Shown here: positions 1 to 8,688 of the stretch, piece by piece
Numbering within the stretch: position 1 is the first letter of the stretch
Layout of the letters: each line of letters begins with the position of its first letter
NCBI GenBank assembly: GCA_030638415.1
Contig: DAOWEO010000102.1
Location: 1-44,843 of the forward strand
From: Bdellovibrionales bacterium
GTDB lineage: Bacteria; Bdellovibrionota; Bacteriovoracia; Bacteriovoracales; Bacteriovoracaceae
Reading direction: 5' to 3'
Length of the DNA: 44,843 nucleotides
Notes under the pieces: generated by a model
The model's database searches: none
What the model was told of the DNA's origin: nothing
The model's input: the letters and a program-made list of their open reading frames with translations, nothing else
Made by a program: the position numbers and the translations under genes

Positions 1-91
1 TCTTTAAAACTTTTAACATATGCACAGCACGTCTATCTTTAAGAGATAGATTTGCACAATCTTCATCAGGACTAAAAAGAATTATATTCAT
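1..91 (-). CDS. rsmE: RsmE-type 16S rRNA m3U1498 methyltransferase, N-terminal fragment
   Basis: Partial gene cut by the left window edge. The minus strand from the ATG at 91 reads MNIILFSPDED, then a segment ending DRRAVHMLKVLK. This looks like the start of RsmE, in which a short beta-strand opening is followed by the L-x-x-R-R-A-x-H-x-x-x-V-L-R segment of the PUA-like RNA-binding domain. RsmE methylates N3 of U1498 in 16S rRNA. An AAGGCG ribosome site lies just before the ATG, and the upstream ABC-F gene stops only 6 bases earlier, so the two are probably one operon. Only about 30 residues are visible, so the call rests on the N-terminal pattern. Confidence 0.6.
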   Translation of the reverse strand, partial: MNIILFSPDEDCANLSLKDRRAVHMLKVLK

Positions 92-97
92 ATCGCC

Positions 98-1951
98 TTA
101 AGAGAGAAACTCAAGTTTCTTTTCAAACTCTGTCTCAATCGTCTCAATTTCACTACCTAAGTTTTCATACTTTAAAAATTCACCCTCAACTAGTTTTTCC
201 AGCTGACCAATCTCTTGTCCAACGGTTGCAACCTCTGCCCCACCCTGTCCTTCAGCAAGCTCGATCAATTTAGCCTGCAAAGCTTCGAGTTTGGTCTCGG
301 TGGTATGAATCAGTTTTTCACACTTTTCAAATTTTGCTTTTAGCGGTTTTAGAATTTTTCCTCGCTCTTTTATAACTGCTGCACGCTCAGCCTTTTTATC
401 TTTCCAACTTAGATCACTGCGAGCTGCCGGTTTTTCTACCGCGAAGTCAACCTCAAGGCTGCTACTTGTATCTTCCCAACCAATTTTTTCTAGAAATTCA
501 TCATAACTTCCATCAAAAATTTCAACACCATTGTTTCTAAATACAATCAGCTTAGTAGCCGCTTGTCTCAAAAGCAGTTCACTGTGTGTGACAAAGACGA
601 CTGCCCCTCCAAAGCTTTCGAGCTGCATCGATAGTACTTCAATTGACTGCATATCAAGGTGGTTAGTTGGCTCATCTAACAAAAGAAGGTTTACAGGTTT
701 TGCTAAGATCTTTCCTAACATCACTCTGGCACGCTCTCCACCGGAGAGAACTTTGACTTTTTTTTCTGCTACGGTTCCAGTAAAAAGCATCGAACCACAA
801 ATAGAGCGAACTTTAGAGTTTCCAAGAGAGCTATTTACTGACTCAATCTCTTGAATAATAGAGTTCTCACCATAAAGACGGTCAATATTTGTCTGTCCAA
901 AATGACCGGCAGTAGTACTATGATGAAAATCAGTTGAACCTGTGGTCGGAGTAAGCTCTCCTGCAATAATATTTAGCAGAGTGGATTTTCCTTTACCATT
1001 TTTTCCAATAATGGCAATGCGATCCTCTTTAGCAATATCTAATGAAAATCCAGAAAATAGCTCAGGCTTATCGGGGTAATGAAAAGCTATATCTTTTAAG
1101 TGTCCAATATTTTTTGCACTGAAATGTTGATAGATAAAATTAAGATGCATCGATTGCTCTGCACTAATTCCTTCAAAGACTTCCATTTTAGCCAACATCT
1201 TAACTCTTGATTGTGCCTGTGATGCTTTATTGGCCTTCGCTTTAAAACGCGTTACGAAGTCTTCCATCTCTTTTCTTTTTTTCTGCTGATTTACCATTGT
1301 TTTTTGATGTATTTCATCTTCTTCAGCAATCTGTGCATAGAGCTTTTCAGTACTTCCTCTGACCTTTTTAACCTTGCCACGATACATACCGAGGGTATGT
1401 GTGCTCACTTGATCCATAAAGCCACGATCATGCGTAATAAGCATAATCTCTCCATCAAAATATTTCAAAAACTGTACTAACCAGCGAATAGCCGGTAGAT
1501 CAAGATAGTTGGTTGGCTCATCCAGTAACAACAAATGAGGCTCCGCTACCAGCGTTTTCGCTAGGTTTATGCGAATCTGTTGTCCACCAGAAAAAAGATT
1601 AGGGTCTCTATTTAAGTCTGCTTGTCCAAAACCTAATCCAAAGAGTATCTTCTCAACTTTATAGTGGTCAAACTGATCGTCCACAGAAAGGCCCAAGCAT
1701 GCCTCTTCGAGCACTGTTGGCTTGGTGAAGTGGATATGTTGCTCTAGATAGCCAAGACGGTAATTCCTAGGAATTGCCACCTCACCTTCATCTGCTTCCA
1801 TCTGGTTTAAAATAATTTTAAATAGTGTCGATTTTCCACAGCCGTTACGTCCAACAATTCCCAGCCGCTCACCACTGCCTAAATTAAAGCTAATTTTTTC
1901 AAATAGCTCCTGTCCCGCAAATCCCTTTCCTAAATTTTTTACCTGAATCAT
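98..1951 (-). CDS. ABC-F family ATPase (Uup-like, ribosome-associated)
   Basis: A soluble tandem ABC ATPase of 617 residues with no membrane segments, which is the ABC-F layout. The first cassette has Walker A around residues 34-42 (GRNGCGKST), signature LFSGGQQ and Walker B/D-loop LLLLDEPTNYLD. An inter-domain linker rich in K and Q follows (residues 205-260). The second cassette has GKNGKGKST, LSGGERARV and LLLLDEPTNHLD. The C-terminal roughly 100 residues are charged and coiled-coil-like, as in Uup. ABC-F proteins bind the ribosomal E site and act in translation or ribosome quality control. Which subfamily (Uup, EttA, YheS) is not certain. The gene lies divergent from typA, another ribosome-linked factor. 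Confidence 0.88.
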   Translation of the reverse strand: MIQVKNLGKGFAGQELFEKISFNLGSGERLGIVGRNGCGKSTLFKIILNQMEADEGEVAIPRNYRLGYLEQHIHFTKPTVLEEACLGLSVDDQFDHYKVEKILFGLGFGQADLNRDPNLFSGGQQIRINLAKTLVAEPHLLLLDEPTNYLDLPAIRWLVQFLKYFDGEIMLITHDRGFMDQVSTHTLGMYRGKVKKVRGSTEKLYAQIAEEDEIHQKTMVNQQKKRKEMEDFVTRFKAKANKASQAQSRVKMLAKMEVFEGISAEQSMHLNFIYQHFSAKNIGHLKDIAFHYPDKPELFSGFSLDIAKEDRIAIIGKNGKGKSTLLNIIAGELTPTTGSTDFHHSTTAGHFGQTNIDRLYGENSIIQEIESVNSSLGNSKVRSICGSMLFTGTVAEKKVKVLSGGERARVMLGKILAKPVNLLLLDEPTNHLDMQSIEVLSMQLESFGGAVVFVTHSELLLRQAATKLIVFRNNGVEIFDGSYDEFLEKIGWEDTSSSLEVDFAVEKPAARSDLSWKDKKAERAAVIKERGKILKPLKAKFEKCEKLIHTTETKLEALQAKLIELAEGQGGAEVATVGQEIGQLEKLVEGEFLKYENLGSEIETIETEFEKKLEFLS

Positions 1952-1970
1952 CTCTATATACTCTTTTTCC

Positions 1971-2001
1971 TTGCAAACAATACTTTTAACCTTTATATGA
2001 T
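1971..2001 (+). promoter_or_regulatory. Candidate sigma70-type promoter of typA
   Basis: TTGCAA at 1971-1976 and TATATG/TATGAT at 1994-2001 lie 17-19 bases apart, about 37 bases before the typA ATG. The ribosome site for typA is the AGG in AAAGTAGGTTTT. Seen in sequence only. Confidence 0.4.
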
Positions 2002-2037
2002 AAAGTCACCAAATATCAAACTATTAAAGTAGGTTTT

Positions 2038-3852
2038 ATGAAATTAAAGAATATCGCTATTGTTGCTCACGTTGATCATGGAAAAACAACCCTTATGGAT
2101 GGGTTGCTTAAGCAATCTGGATCATTTAGCGAAAGAGAGCAGATCGCAGATAGAGTCCTAGATTCTGGAGATATAGAAAAAGAACGTGGGATCACAATTA
2201 AAGCTAAAAACTGTGCGATTTACTGGAATGATTATAAAATTAACCTTCTTGATACTCCAGGACACGCCGACTTTGGTGGCGAAGTTGAAAGGTCTCTAAT
2301 GATGGTTGATGGTATTTTTCTTTTAGTTGATGCTTCAGAAGGCCCACTTCCTCAGACACGTTTTGTTTTACAAAAAGCATTTGAGCAAAACCTAAAAGTT
2401 GCTGTGATTATTAATAAAATTGACCGCCCAGATGAGAGAATTGAAGAGGTAAAAGAAGAGATTGAAGATCTATTTTTAGACCTTATTGATATTTTAGAAA
2501 TTGAAGATTTTGATCTACATATTCCTTTTCTCTATGCTTCTGCAAAAGAGGGCTGGGCTACACTTGATCCAAATGAAAAACGCTCAGATCTAAATCCTAT
2601 TTTAGATTTTATTACAGAAGAAGATTTCTTCATTCCACCCGCAATTGAGCAAGGTGAAAACTTAAAACTTCTTGTTACAAATCTCTCCTACTCTCCGTAC
2701 TTAGGACAACTTGCAGTAGGAAGAATTTTACGTGGATCAATCAAAAAAAATCAACAATATACACGTATTGCCAGCCATGATGCGAAGAAAAACTTTAAAG
2801 CTTCTAACATCCAAGTATTTGATATTCTCGGTCAAAAAGAAGTAGATAGTGCTTTCGCAGGTGATATTGTTTTAGTTGCAGGTGTTCCTGAAATTAATAT
2901 TGGTGACACCATCTGCTCTCCTGATGATATCATCACACTTCCACGAGTTGAAGTGGAGCCACCAACAGTTGCAGTTAATGTCTCTGTGAGCACCTCTCCA
3001 CTATCAGGAAAAGAGGGAGACTACCTAACTTCAAGAAAACTTGAAGAATACCTTGATGAATCAAGTAAACTAAATGTAGCACTCCAATATGAAGCAACAA
3101 GTGATCCAAAAGTATTTATACTTAAAGGTCGTGGCGAACTTCAACTTGCAATTGTTTTTGAAGAACTTCGTAGGAAGGGATTTGAATTCATGGTCTCTCG
3201 TCCAGAAGTGGTGATGAAAGAAGTTGATGGTGAAAAGCAAGAACCATATGAATCACTTATTTTAGATATTCCTGCTGAATCAACAGGAGCTATTTCAGAG
3301 AAGCTGTCAAAGAGAAAAGGAATTTTAGAATCAATGAGACCAATCGGAGATTCTCGAACACGTGTTGAATTTATAATTCCTTCACGTGGACTTATTGGTT
3401 ACCGATCAACTTTTCTAACTGATACACGTGGAGAAGGACTAATGTCTTCTCAATTTTTAGGCTACCGACCATTTGCAGGGAAGATGCTATCACGTCAAAA
3501 TGGAGCAATTATTTCTGACCGTGCTGGGAAGATGACCCCTTATGCGCTTTTTAACCTTCTTAGTCTTGGCGAACAATTTGTAAAACCAGGTGAGCCAGTA
3601 TATGAAGGGCAGGTTATTGGTGCACATACCAAATCAAATGATACAAATGTAAATGCTGTAAGAGAGAAACACCTTGCTGCCATGCGAACAGCTGGTAAAG
3701 ACGTCAATATCGTACTTCCTCCTATTCAACCAAGAACGCTTGATTGGGCGATGGACTGGATTGATGATGACGAATGGGTTGAAGTAACACCACAAAGTAT
3801 TCGTCTTAGAAAACGTCAACTCCAGCAAAACAAGCGATCAGTTATTCGCTAA
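2038..3852 (+). CDS. typA: Ribosome-associated GTPase TypA/BipA
   Basis: Translational GTPase of 604 residues, the usual TypA length. G1 is AHVDHGKTT at residues 10-18, the switch region has [10 protein letters not shown] near 50, G3 is DTPGH at 72-76 and G4 is NKID at 126-129. The EF-G-like domains II, III and V follow, and the specific C-terminal domain contains the SRGLIGYRS segment typical of BipA. The family binds the 70S ribosome and helps 50S assembly and stress or cold adaptation. The stop codon is one base from the start of the next gene (DksA/TraR-like), so the two are almost certainly cotranscribed. Confidence 0.96.
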   Translation: MKLKNIAIVAHVDHGKTTLMDGLLKQSGSFSEREQIADRVLDSGDIEKERGITIKAKNCAIYWNDYKINLLDTPGHADFGGEVERSLMMVDGIFLLVDASEGPLPQTRFVLQKAFEQNLKVAVIINKIDRPDERIEEVKEEIEDLFLDLIDILEIEDFDLHIPFLYASAKEGWATLDPNEKRSDLNPILDFITEEDFFIPPAIEQGENLKLLVTNLSYSPYLGQLAVGRILRGSIKKNQQYTRIASHDAKKNFKASNIQVFDILGQKEVDSAFAGDIVLVAGVPEINIGDTICSPDDIITLPRVEVEPPTVAVNVSVSTSPLSGKEGDYLTSRKLEEYLDESSKLNVALQYEATSDPKVFILKGRGELQLAIVFEELRRKGFEFMVSRPEVVMKEVDGEKQEPYESLILDIPAESTGAISEKLSKRKGILESMRPIGDSRTRVEFIIPSRGLIGYRSTFLTDTRGEGLMSSQFLGYRPFAGKMLSRQNGAIISDRAGKMTPYALFNLLSLGEQFVKPGEPVYEGQVIGAHTKSNDTNVNAVREKHLAAMRTAGKDVNIVLPPIQPRTLDWAMDWIDDDEWVEVTPQSIRLRKRQLQQNKRSVIR

Positions 3853-3853
3853 T

Positions 3854-4192
3854 ATGGATTTCAATAAAATCCAGCAGCATCTTGAAAATGAGATTGTAAA
3901 ATCGAAAGAGGATATTCAAAATCTTAAAGATGCTGCCAAGCCTATCACTCCAGATAATGCTATTGGACGACTCACCAGACAAGATGCCATTGTTTCAAAA
4001 AATGTTAGTGATGAAAACATTCGCCAACTTGAAAGAAGAATTATCCAACTAAATGCTGCAATTCAACGCTGTAAAAAACAAGACTATGGTGACTGCCTCA
4101 TATGTGAAGATGAAATCTCTGAAAAAAGATTAAAGAGTGTTCCTGAAGCAACCCTTTGTATAGATTGTGCCAACAAACGCAGTAATTCTTAA
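3854..4192 (+). CDS. DksA/TraR family C4 zinc-finger protein
   Basis: A 112-residue protein. The N-terminal half is helical and charged, with the family segment D-N-A-I-G-R-L-T-R-Q-D-A at residues 34-45. This corresponds to the VGRLSRMDA-type motif of the TraR/DksA coiled-coil region. A C4 zinc finger follows with Cys81, Cys84, Cys102 and Cys105. Members bind the secondary channel of RNA polymerase and alter transcription in the stringent response, but many short homologues are uncharacterised. It starts one base after the typA stop, implying shared transcription and perhaps translational coupling. It is shorter than E. coli DksA (151 aa), so TraR-like is the safer label. Confidence 0.82.
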   Translation: MDFNKIQQHLENEIVKSKEDIQNLKDAAKPITPDNAIGRLTRQDAIVSKNVSDENIRQLERRIIQLNAAIQRCKKQDYGDCLICEDEISEKRLKSVPEATLCIDCANKRSNS

Positions 4193-4265
4193 TTGTTACA
4201 ACCATTTTACTTTCAAAATATCTTCTTCTAGAATTGATTCTTAACGAAATTAATAAGGAGTTTTT

Positions 4266-4616
4266 ATGAAACTTACAATACTACTTACTACCCTAATTTT
4301 TTCATTATCAGTTTACTCAAATATAATCCACAATCATATGATTGATGCAGCATACTTTGGAGAAACAGCAACTCTTGTTGAGATTATTAAAACTAACCAA
4401 GTTGATATTAACTATCAAGATAGTGAAGGAAGAACTGCTATTTGGTATGCTGGATATTGGGAGTACGTAGATACAATGAAAGTTATTTTAGCCCAAAAAG
4501 ATGTCGACGTTAATATTCCAGACCATTATGGCATATATATCATTGACTGGGTGAGTTACGAAGGAAAGTGGGAATCTTATGACCTACTTAAAGCAGCTGG
4601 GGCAGTTGAACACTAA
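4266..4616 (+). CDS. Secreted ankyrin-repeat-like protein
   Basis: A 116-residue protein with a signal peptide (MKLTILLTTLIFSLSVYS) and about two degenerate ankyrin-type repeats. IDAAYFGETATLVEIIK, DINYQDSEGRTAIWYAGYW, and DVNIPDHYGIYIIDW followed by YDLLKAAGA show the helix-helix-loop rhythm. Ankyrin repeats mediate protein binding, so a periplasmic binding role is an inference. A strong AAGGAG ribosome site precedes the ATG. No obvious operon partner. Confidence 0.65.
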   Translation: MKLTILLTTLIFSLSVYSNIIHNHMIDAAYFGETATLVEIIKTNQVDINYQDSEGRTAIWYAGYWEYVDTMKVILAQKDVDVNIPDHYGIYIIDWVSYEGKWESYDLLKAAGAVEH

Positions 4617-4687
4617 GCCACACTTGAAAAAAAGTAATATTATAGGTATACAGTAATGGCTACATTGGCTTAAACCTTGAGGTACCT

Positions 4688-5065
4688 ATGCTCCCAAATA
4701 TCAATGAATTTATCGATGACAACTTCAACAAAGACCCCTACTTTGGAAAGCTATTTGAATACTCGTACTTTGCTAGATCAGAAGGTGAATGTGGTGATGA
4801 TATGTCTTTCTATATTTCCGTTGAGGATGACATTATTACTGATACTAAATACTATACTGAAAAAGGTTGTGCTCATACTAGACTTGCAGGGAAAAGTGTT
4901 GCCATGAATGCCAAAGGCAAAAACATCTATGAGGCACTCTGCATTACACCTATGAATGTGATAAATACGGAAAAATCTCTGGCAAAAAGTGGCCAACACT
5001 GTGCCATCCTGGCCGTCACGACATTTTATAATGCAATTTCAAATTACCTATTGGACAAGGACTAA
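4688..5065 (+). CDS. IscU/NifU-N-like iron-sulfur cluster scaffold
   Basis: A 125-residue protein matching the U-type scaffold fold. It has the CGD motif (Cys35-Gly-Asp37) in SGECGDDMSFY, the central Cys in EKGCAHTRLAG (Cys61), and the last ligand in QHCAIL (His104-Cys105). The spacing follows IscU (CGD ... GCGS ... KxHCS). IscU holds nascent 2Fe-2S clusters made with a cysteine desulfurase. No desulfurase, HscA/B or ferredoxin lies next to it, so it is an isolated scaffold or trafficking protein. A separate Nfu-type protein is encoded at 24819. GAGGT precedes the ATG. The family is recognised with good confidence; the client is unknown. Confidence 0.72.
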   Translation: MLPNINEFIDDNFNKDPYFGKLFEYSYFARSEGECGDDMSFYISVEDDIITDTKYYTEKGCAHTRLAGKSVAMNAKGKNIYEALCITPMNVINTEKSLAKSGQHCAILAVTTFYNAISNYLLDKD

Positions 5066-5131
5066 ATACTACTAATTTTATTTAGCAACTAGGTAAAAGT
5101 ATCTAATCTAAAACCATTCCTATTTTTTAAG

Positions 5132-5137
5132 TATAAT
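5132..5137 (+). promoter_or_regulatory. Perfect -10 box ending 6 bases before the SelO-like ATG
   Basis: TATAAT at 5132-5137 is followed by AGGTGT and the ATG at 5144. A transcript starting at the usual distance would begin at or next to the A of the ATG. The upstream -35 candidate is poor. AGG in the gap is too close to the ATG for a normal ribosome site. Confidence 0.4.
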
Positions 5138-5143
5138 AGGTGT

Positions 5144-6958
5144 ATGGAACAACTAGAAACCAAAAAGAAGTTCACCTATTCCAAGTTTAACAAAATCAAT
5201 GGACAGCACCCATTACAAAACTCCTGTCCTGATTCCTTTATATTCTACAGAGTACGCACTAGGGAAAAAGGAAGTGTAGCTGCCTTTAATTTCGATCTGG
5301 CTAAAGAGATTGGATTAATATCTTCTGACCATCCTGAGGTTTTAACAGAAGAGTTAACACAGATAATTATTGATACTTTTGGGATCGTTATTATTAATGA
5401 ATACGATATAGAAAATGAAATTGAATTTCCTAAAGAAGAGATTAGACCACATATGTATATGGCCACGCGCTACCTCCAAATGCAACATCCAAATAAACAG
5501 GGAAAAACTTCTGGTGATGGCCGTAGTATATGGAATGGACAGGTTAGCCACGGTGGTAGAACTTTTGATATCTCAAGTTGTGGCACGGGTGCCACGAAGT
5601 TATCTCCGGCAACCAGTATCAGTGGTAAAAACTTTCAAACAGGCTCACCAGATGTGAGTTATGGGTGTGGATATTCTGAAGTTGATGAAGGATTTGTCAG
5701 CCTATTTTTTAGCGAAGTACTTCATAAAAATAGAATAGATACGGAACGCGTCCTAGGCGTATTAGAATTTCCAGGTGGTTTTTCGATAAATATACGAGTA
5801 CATGAAAATCTACTACGCCCAAGCCATTTTTTTAACCATCTTAAACAGGGAAATTACAATGCCCTGCGAGATATTACGAACTATTACATAGAAAAAGAAA
5901 TTAGTAATGGTAACTGGCCTGATGCCCCAAAGACTACCAAAGCACGATATCGGTATTTATTACAGAAGCTAACAGAGACTTTTGCTGAGATGGCGGCTAA
6001 TTTTGAAAATGAGTATCTATTTTGTTGGCTAGAGTGGGATGGAGATAATATTTTAATGGATGGAAGTATTATTGATTACGGTTCAGTCCGTCAATTTGGT
6101 TTATACCACGATGAATACCGCTACGACGATGTTGAAAAATTCTCCACGACAATAAAAGAGCAAAAAGCTAAAGCAAAATATATTATACAATCATTTGCCC
6201 AAGCAATTGATTTTCTAATTACAAAAGATAAAAAAAATCTTCAGGAGTTTAAAACAAATTCTATTTTAAATAATTTTGAAGAGATTTTTAATAATAAAAA
6301 AAATAGTACTATTCTCCATAAAATCGGTTTAAAACCAACCTGGGTTAACAAGTTAATGCAAAATGATATTGCAACGATTGAAGAATTTAGAGATCTCTTC
6401 TCATACTTTGAAAAAACTAAAAGTTCTGCAGGACTGTATGAACTGCCCGATGGAATTACCCGTGATGCCATATTTTGTATGCGTGATATTTTAAGAGAGC
6501 TGCCACAGCTACTTCTATCAAGAAATGAAAATATTTCAGCTATTGAGTTTATTGAAATTATAAAATCCTCTTATGCCAATGAAGTAGACTTAGAATTAAC
6601 GTCCTACCGTGAAGAAAAAATAAAAAACTTTCAAAATACCTACTGCAAGATAATTGACTTAGTAGCACATCATTTTAAACTTAGTACAACACGAATTCTA
6701 CTAGAAGTGACAATGCGCTCATCGATAATAAATAAATATGACAGAGTAACTGGAGATTCAATAAGTAAAATTGTTGAATTAGTTTTAAAACATAAAAAAT
6801 CATTAAAAGTTGAAGGGATTTTTTCTCTGCTTAAAGATATTGTTAGCTATCAAAACCTAAACCCAGAGACTAGACAAAAATCTTCCGATTGCCCTAAGAC
6901 AAGAAAAATTGTGAAACAAGTTTTTAACATTGTTCATTATTATAGAGAGAGTTTATGA
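5144..6958 (+). CDS. Divergent SelO/YdiU-like pseudokinase-fold protein (putative AMPylase)
   Basis: A 604-residue protein I relate to SelO (UPF0061), whose members transfer AMP to Ser/Thr/Tyr using a flipped ATP. It has GDGR at 124-127 and a GTG turn at 147-149 resembling the family KGAG loop. The metal/catalytic block is D301-N302, nine residues, then D311 (DNILMDGSIIDYG). This reproduces the DN-x8-D spacing of SelO (DNMSLLGLTLDYG). The position expected to hold the nucleotide-binding Lys appears to be Cys146, with a Lys at 152 nearby. Residues 330-604 are a helical C-terminal extension of unknown fold. The gene overlaps the next by 4 bases (ATGA). Similarity is patchy, so structure prediction would decide. 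Confidence 0.55.
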   Translation: MEQLETKKKFTYSKFNKINGQHPLQNSCPDSFIFYRVRTREKGSVAAFNFDLAKEIGLISSDHPEVLTEELTQIIIDTFGIVIINEYDIENEIEFPKEEIRPHMYMATRYLQMQHPNKQGKTSGDGRSIWNGQVSHGGRTFDISSCGTGATKLSPATSISGKNFQTGSPDVSYGCGYSEVDEGFVSLFFSEVLHKNRIDTERVLGVLEFPGGFSINIRVHENLLRPSHFFNHLKQGNYNALRDITNYYIEKEISNGNWPDAPKTTKARYRYLLQKLTETFAEMAANFENEYLFCWLEWDGDNILMDGSIIDYGSVRQFGLYHDEYRYDDVEKFSTTIKEQKAKAKYIIQSFAQAIDFLITKDKKNLQEFKTNSILNNFEEIFNNKKNSTILHKIGLKPTWVNKLMQNDIATIEEFRDLFSYFEKTKSSAGLYELPDGITRDAIFCMRDILRELPQLLLSRNENISAIEFIEIIKSSYANEVDLELTSYREEKIKNFQNTYCKIIDLVAHHFKLSTTRILLEVTMRSSIINKYDRVTGDSISKIVELVLKHKKSLKVEGIFSLLKDIVSYQNLNPETRQKSSDCPKTRKIVKQVFNIVHYYRESL

Positions 6959-7659
6959 AGCTAGTTCTCTACGGAGGTGGTGATAGTGAAGATACTCGAA
7001 CTATTGATAAGCAATTAATTAAATTGAGTATGCTTCCATCTCCAAAAGTAACATTTATTCCATCTTATTCCTATGATGCTGATATTGATTTTTATAATTT
7101 TGTAATGAGATTTTCTAAATTAGGCATCAAGCGATTTATAAACTTTCCCATCGATTCTCCCTTTGACACTGTTTTATTAGCAGAAGCTTTTACCAGTGAT
7201 ATCATCTATCTAGATGGTGGAAATACCTATTACTTTTTAAACCAACTTCGTAAATCAAAGATACTTCCTTTACTAAAAGAATTTGCAAAAAAGGGTGGAA
7301 TTTTAGCCGGTCTAAGTGCAGGTGCAATTATTATGACTCCCAATATTAATACTGCTGGATTTCCTCCATTTGATTGTGACATAAACGATGAAAGGCTAAG
7401 AAATTTTGATGCTCTCGGTCTTGTACCCTTTGAGATTTTTCCTCACTACAAAAACTCCAAACGTTATAATCTATCCTTACAGGAGTACTCTAAAGAATCC
7501 GGCAATGATGTATTAGGATGTGCAGATGGAAATGGAATAATTATAGATGGGCAAAGAGTAACAGTTACAAAGCAAATAACTATATTTTCCAATGGTAAGA
7601 AATTTTCTAAGCGAACAGCACTGAAAACAACTCTCGCCAATCCAAATAGCATTGTATAA
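6955..7659 (+). CDS. Peptidase E-like (S51) serine peptidase / cyanophycinase-fold protein
   Basis: A 234-residue protein of the S51 family, close to E. coli PepE in size (229 aa). The nucleophile elbow is G-L-S121-A-G-A. A conserved YLDGGNT segment lies at 86-91 and a His follows in IFPHYKNS (His164). PepE hydrolyses Asp-X dipeptides in the cytoplasm, while relatives cleave cyanophycin. No signal peptide is seen. The ATG lies inside the stop of the SelO-like gene (ATGA overlap), which indicates translational coupling and a shared process. Family is secure; substrate is not. Confidence 0.82.
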   Translation: MKLVLYGGGDSEDTRTIDKQLIKLSMLPSPKVTFIPSYSYDADIDFYNFVMRFSKLGIKRFINFPIDSPFDTVLLAEAFTSDIIYLDGGNTYYFLNQLRKSKILPLLKEFAKKGGILAGLSAGAIIMTPNINTAGFPPFDCDINDERLRNFDALGLVPFEIFPHYKNSKRYNLSLQEYSKESGNDVLGCADGNGIIIDGQRVTVTKQITIFSNGKKFSKRTALKTTLANPNSIV

Positions 7660-7692
7660 TATCGATACTAATTAAAAATATTAGGATCGGCT

Positions 7693-8253
7693 ATGATAAG
7701 TATGGTTAAATTTAGACGAACAATGCGTGTACTACACCGAGACATCGGGTATATGGCCATTGGTTTAACCATTGTCTTTTCAATTTCAGGAATTACCCTG
7801 AGCCATAATCATGATTGGAACTCTAACTACTCAGTAGAGCATTCTCATCATAAGCTCTCACTGCTAGAAAATCTTACTGACGAGCAAATAGTCCAGCAAT
7901 CAATACAGCAGCTCAAAATAACTTCCACTTTTAGAACACTTTTCTGGGGGCGCCCTGGAGAAGTTAAACTCTTTTTTACTGATGACCTCACCGTAAATAT
8001 AAGTATTCCAAAGCAGACAGCAGACATTGAGAAAATTGAAAATCGCTTTCTACTTCATCGCTTTAATCAGCTGCATCTAGGACAGGTGAAAGCGTACTGG
8101 GTAGTTATTTCAGATGTATTTGCAGGAGTACTAATATTTCTTTCAATTTCTGCTCTATTCATTGTAAAAGGAAAAAAAGGAGTCTGGGGGAGAGGTGGAA
8201 TTTTCACCCTAATAGGTATACTAATTCCACTGGTGTATATGTTTGTTGGGTAA
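7693..8253 (+). CDS. PepSY-associated transmembrane protein
   Basis: A 186-residue inner-membrane protein. Residues 8-38 hold the RxLHRDIGYMAIGLTIVFSISG helix typical of PepSY-TM proteins. A soluble periplasmic segment (about 40-130) carries the His-rich HNHDW and HSHHK motifs. HRFNQLHLG then leads into a second membrane helix (about 138-160), and a third hydrophobic segment lies at the C-terminus. Relatives are often linked to iron or siderophore reduction or peptidase inhibition, but the short form is uncharacterised. AGGA sits 7 bases before the ATG. A TATAAT at 7655-7660 overlaps the stop codon of the previous gene and could serve as its promoter. Confidence 0.72.
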   Translation: MISMVKFRRTMRVLHRDIGYMAIGLTIVFSISGITLSHNHDWNSNYSVEHSHHKLSLLENLTDEQIVQQSIQQLKITSTFRTLFWGRPGEVKLFFTDDLTVNISIPKQTADIEKIENRFLLHRFNQLHLGQVKAYWVVISDVFAGVLIFLSISALFIVKGKKGVWGRGGIFTLIGILIPLVYMFVG

Positions 8254-8327
8254 CACTGCTCTTAAAAAGTACCACGTATCAATAAATAGTATATAATAGA
8301 ATTAATCAATAACTTAAGGAGAATAAA

Positions 8328-8450
8328 ATGGCTAAGGCACAAGATAAAGGCAATAAAAATAAAGCGCAAAATAAAGACAAAAAAAAGCTGAGTACTAAAG
8401 AAAAAAGAAAGATCAAACAAGAGAAAAAAGCAGGAAAAAAACAAGACTAG
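8328..8450 (+). CDS. 40-residue lysine-rich basic small protein
   Basis: A short gene with strong expression signals: TATAAT at 8292-8297, AAGGAG at 8316-8321, ATG at 8328 and a rho-independent terminator 17 bases after the stop. The product begins MAKAQDKGNKNK and ends KKAGKKQD. It is almost wholly Lys, Gln, Asn, Asp and Glu (16 Lys in 40 residues), with no Cys, Trp, Tyr or Phe, so it is probably disordered and may bind nucleic acid or acidic partners. I do not recognise a family. Promoter, ribosome site and terminator together make it more than a chance ORF. Confidence 0.62.
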   Translation: MAKAQDKGNKNKAQNKDKKKLSTKEKRKIKQEKKAGKKQD

Positions 8451-8467
8451 TACTTACTAAAAATACA

Positions 8468-8494
8468 GGCCACTCAACAAGTGGCCTTCTTTTT
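8468..8494 (+). terminator. Rho-independent terminator
   Basis: GGCCACT (8468-8474), loop CAACA, AGTGGCC (8480-8486), then TTCTTTTT. Follows the lysine-rich small gene. Confidence 0.88.
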
Positions 8495-8504
8495 AACTAA
8501 AAAT

Positions 8505-8677
8505 CTATTTTTTGCGAACTCTTTTTTGTTTTGAAATCATCAGCAACTTATCGTTATAATAATCCAATTTATAACTAATGCTATCTAATTTCTCATATAT
8601 ATCAGAACAATTTTTTGCTCGTAGCTTCGCTATCTCTCTATTATGACGCTCCCTCTCTCTTTGAATATTTTTCTCAT
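8505..8677 (-). pseudogene. Small coding-like ORF broken by one base at an A5 run
   Basis: On the minus strand GGAGG is followed at 8677 by ATG AGA AAA ATA, which reads only 15 codons to a stop. The frame reached by adding one A to the A5 run (8670-8674) is open for 57 codons to the TAG at 8505-8507 and looks coding. It contains RERERHNREIAKLRAKN, SDIYEKLDSISYKLDYYNDK and a basic tail KQKRVRKK, a coiled-coil-like charged helix. The 173-base length is exactly one short of a whole number of codons. It could be a recent frameshift, a sequencing indel, or frameshifted expression. It begins 12 bases after the ppdK terminator. No family recognised. Confidence 0.45.
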
Positions 8678-8688
8678 CCTAACCTCCC

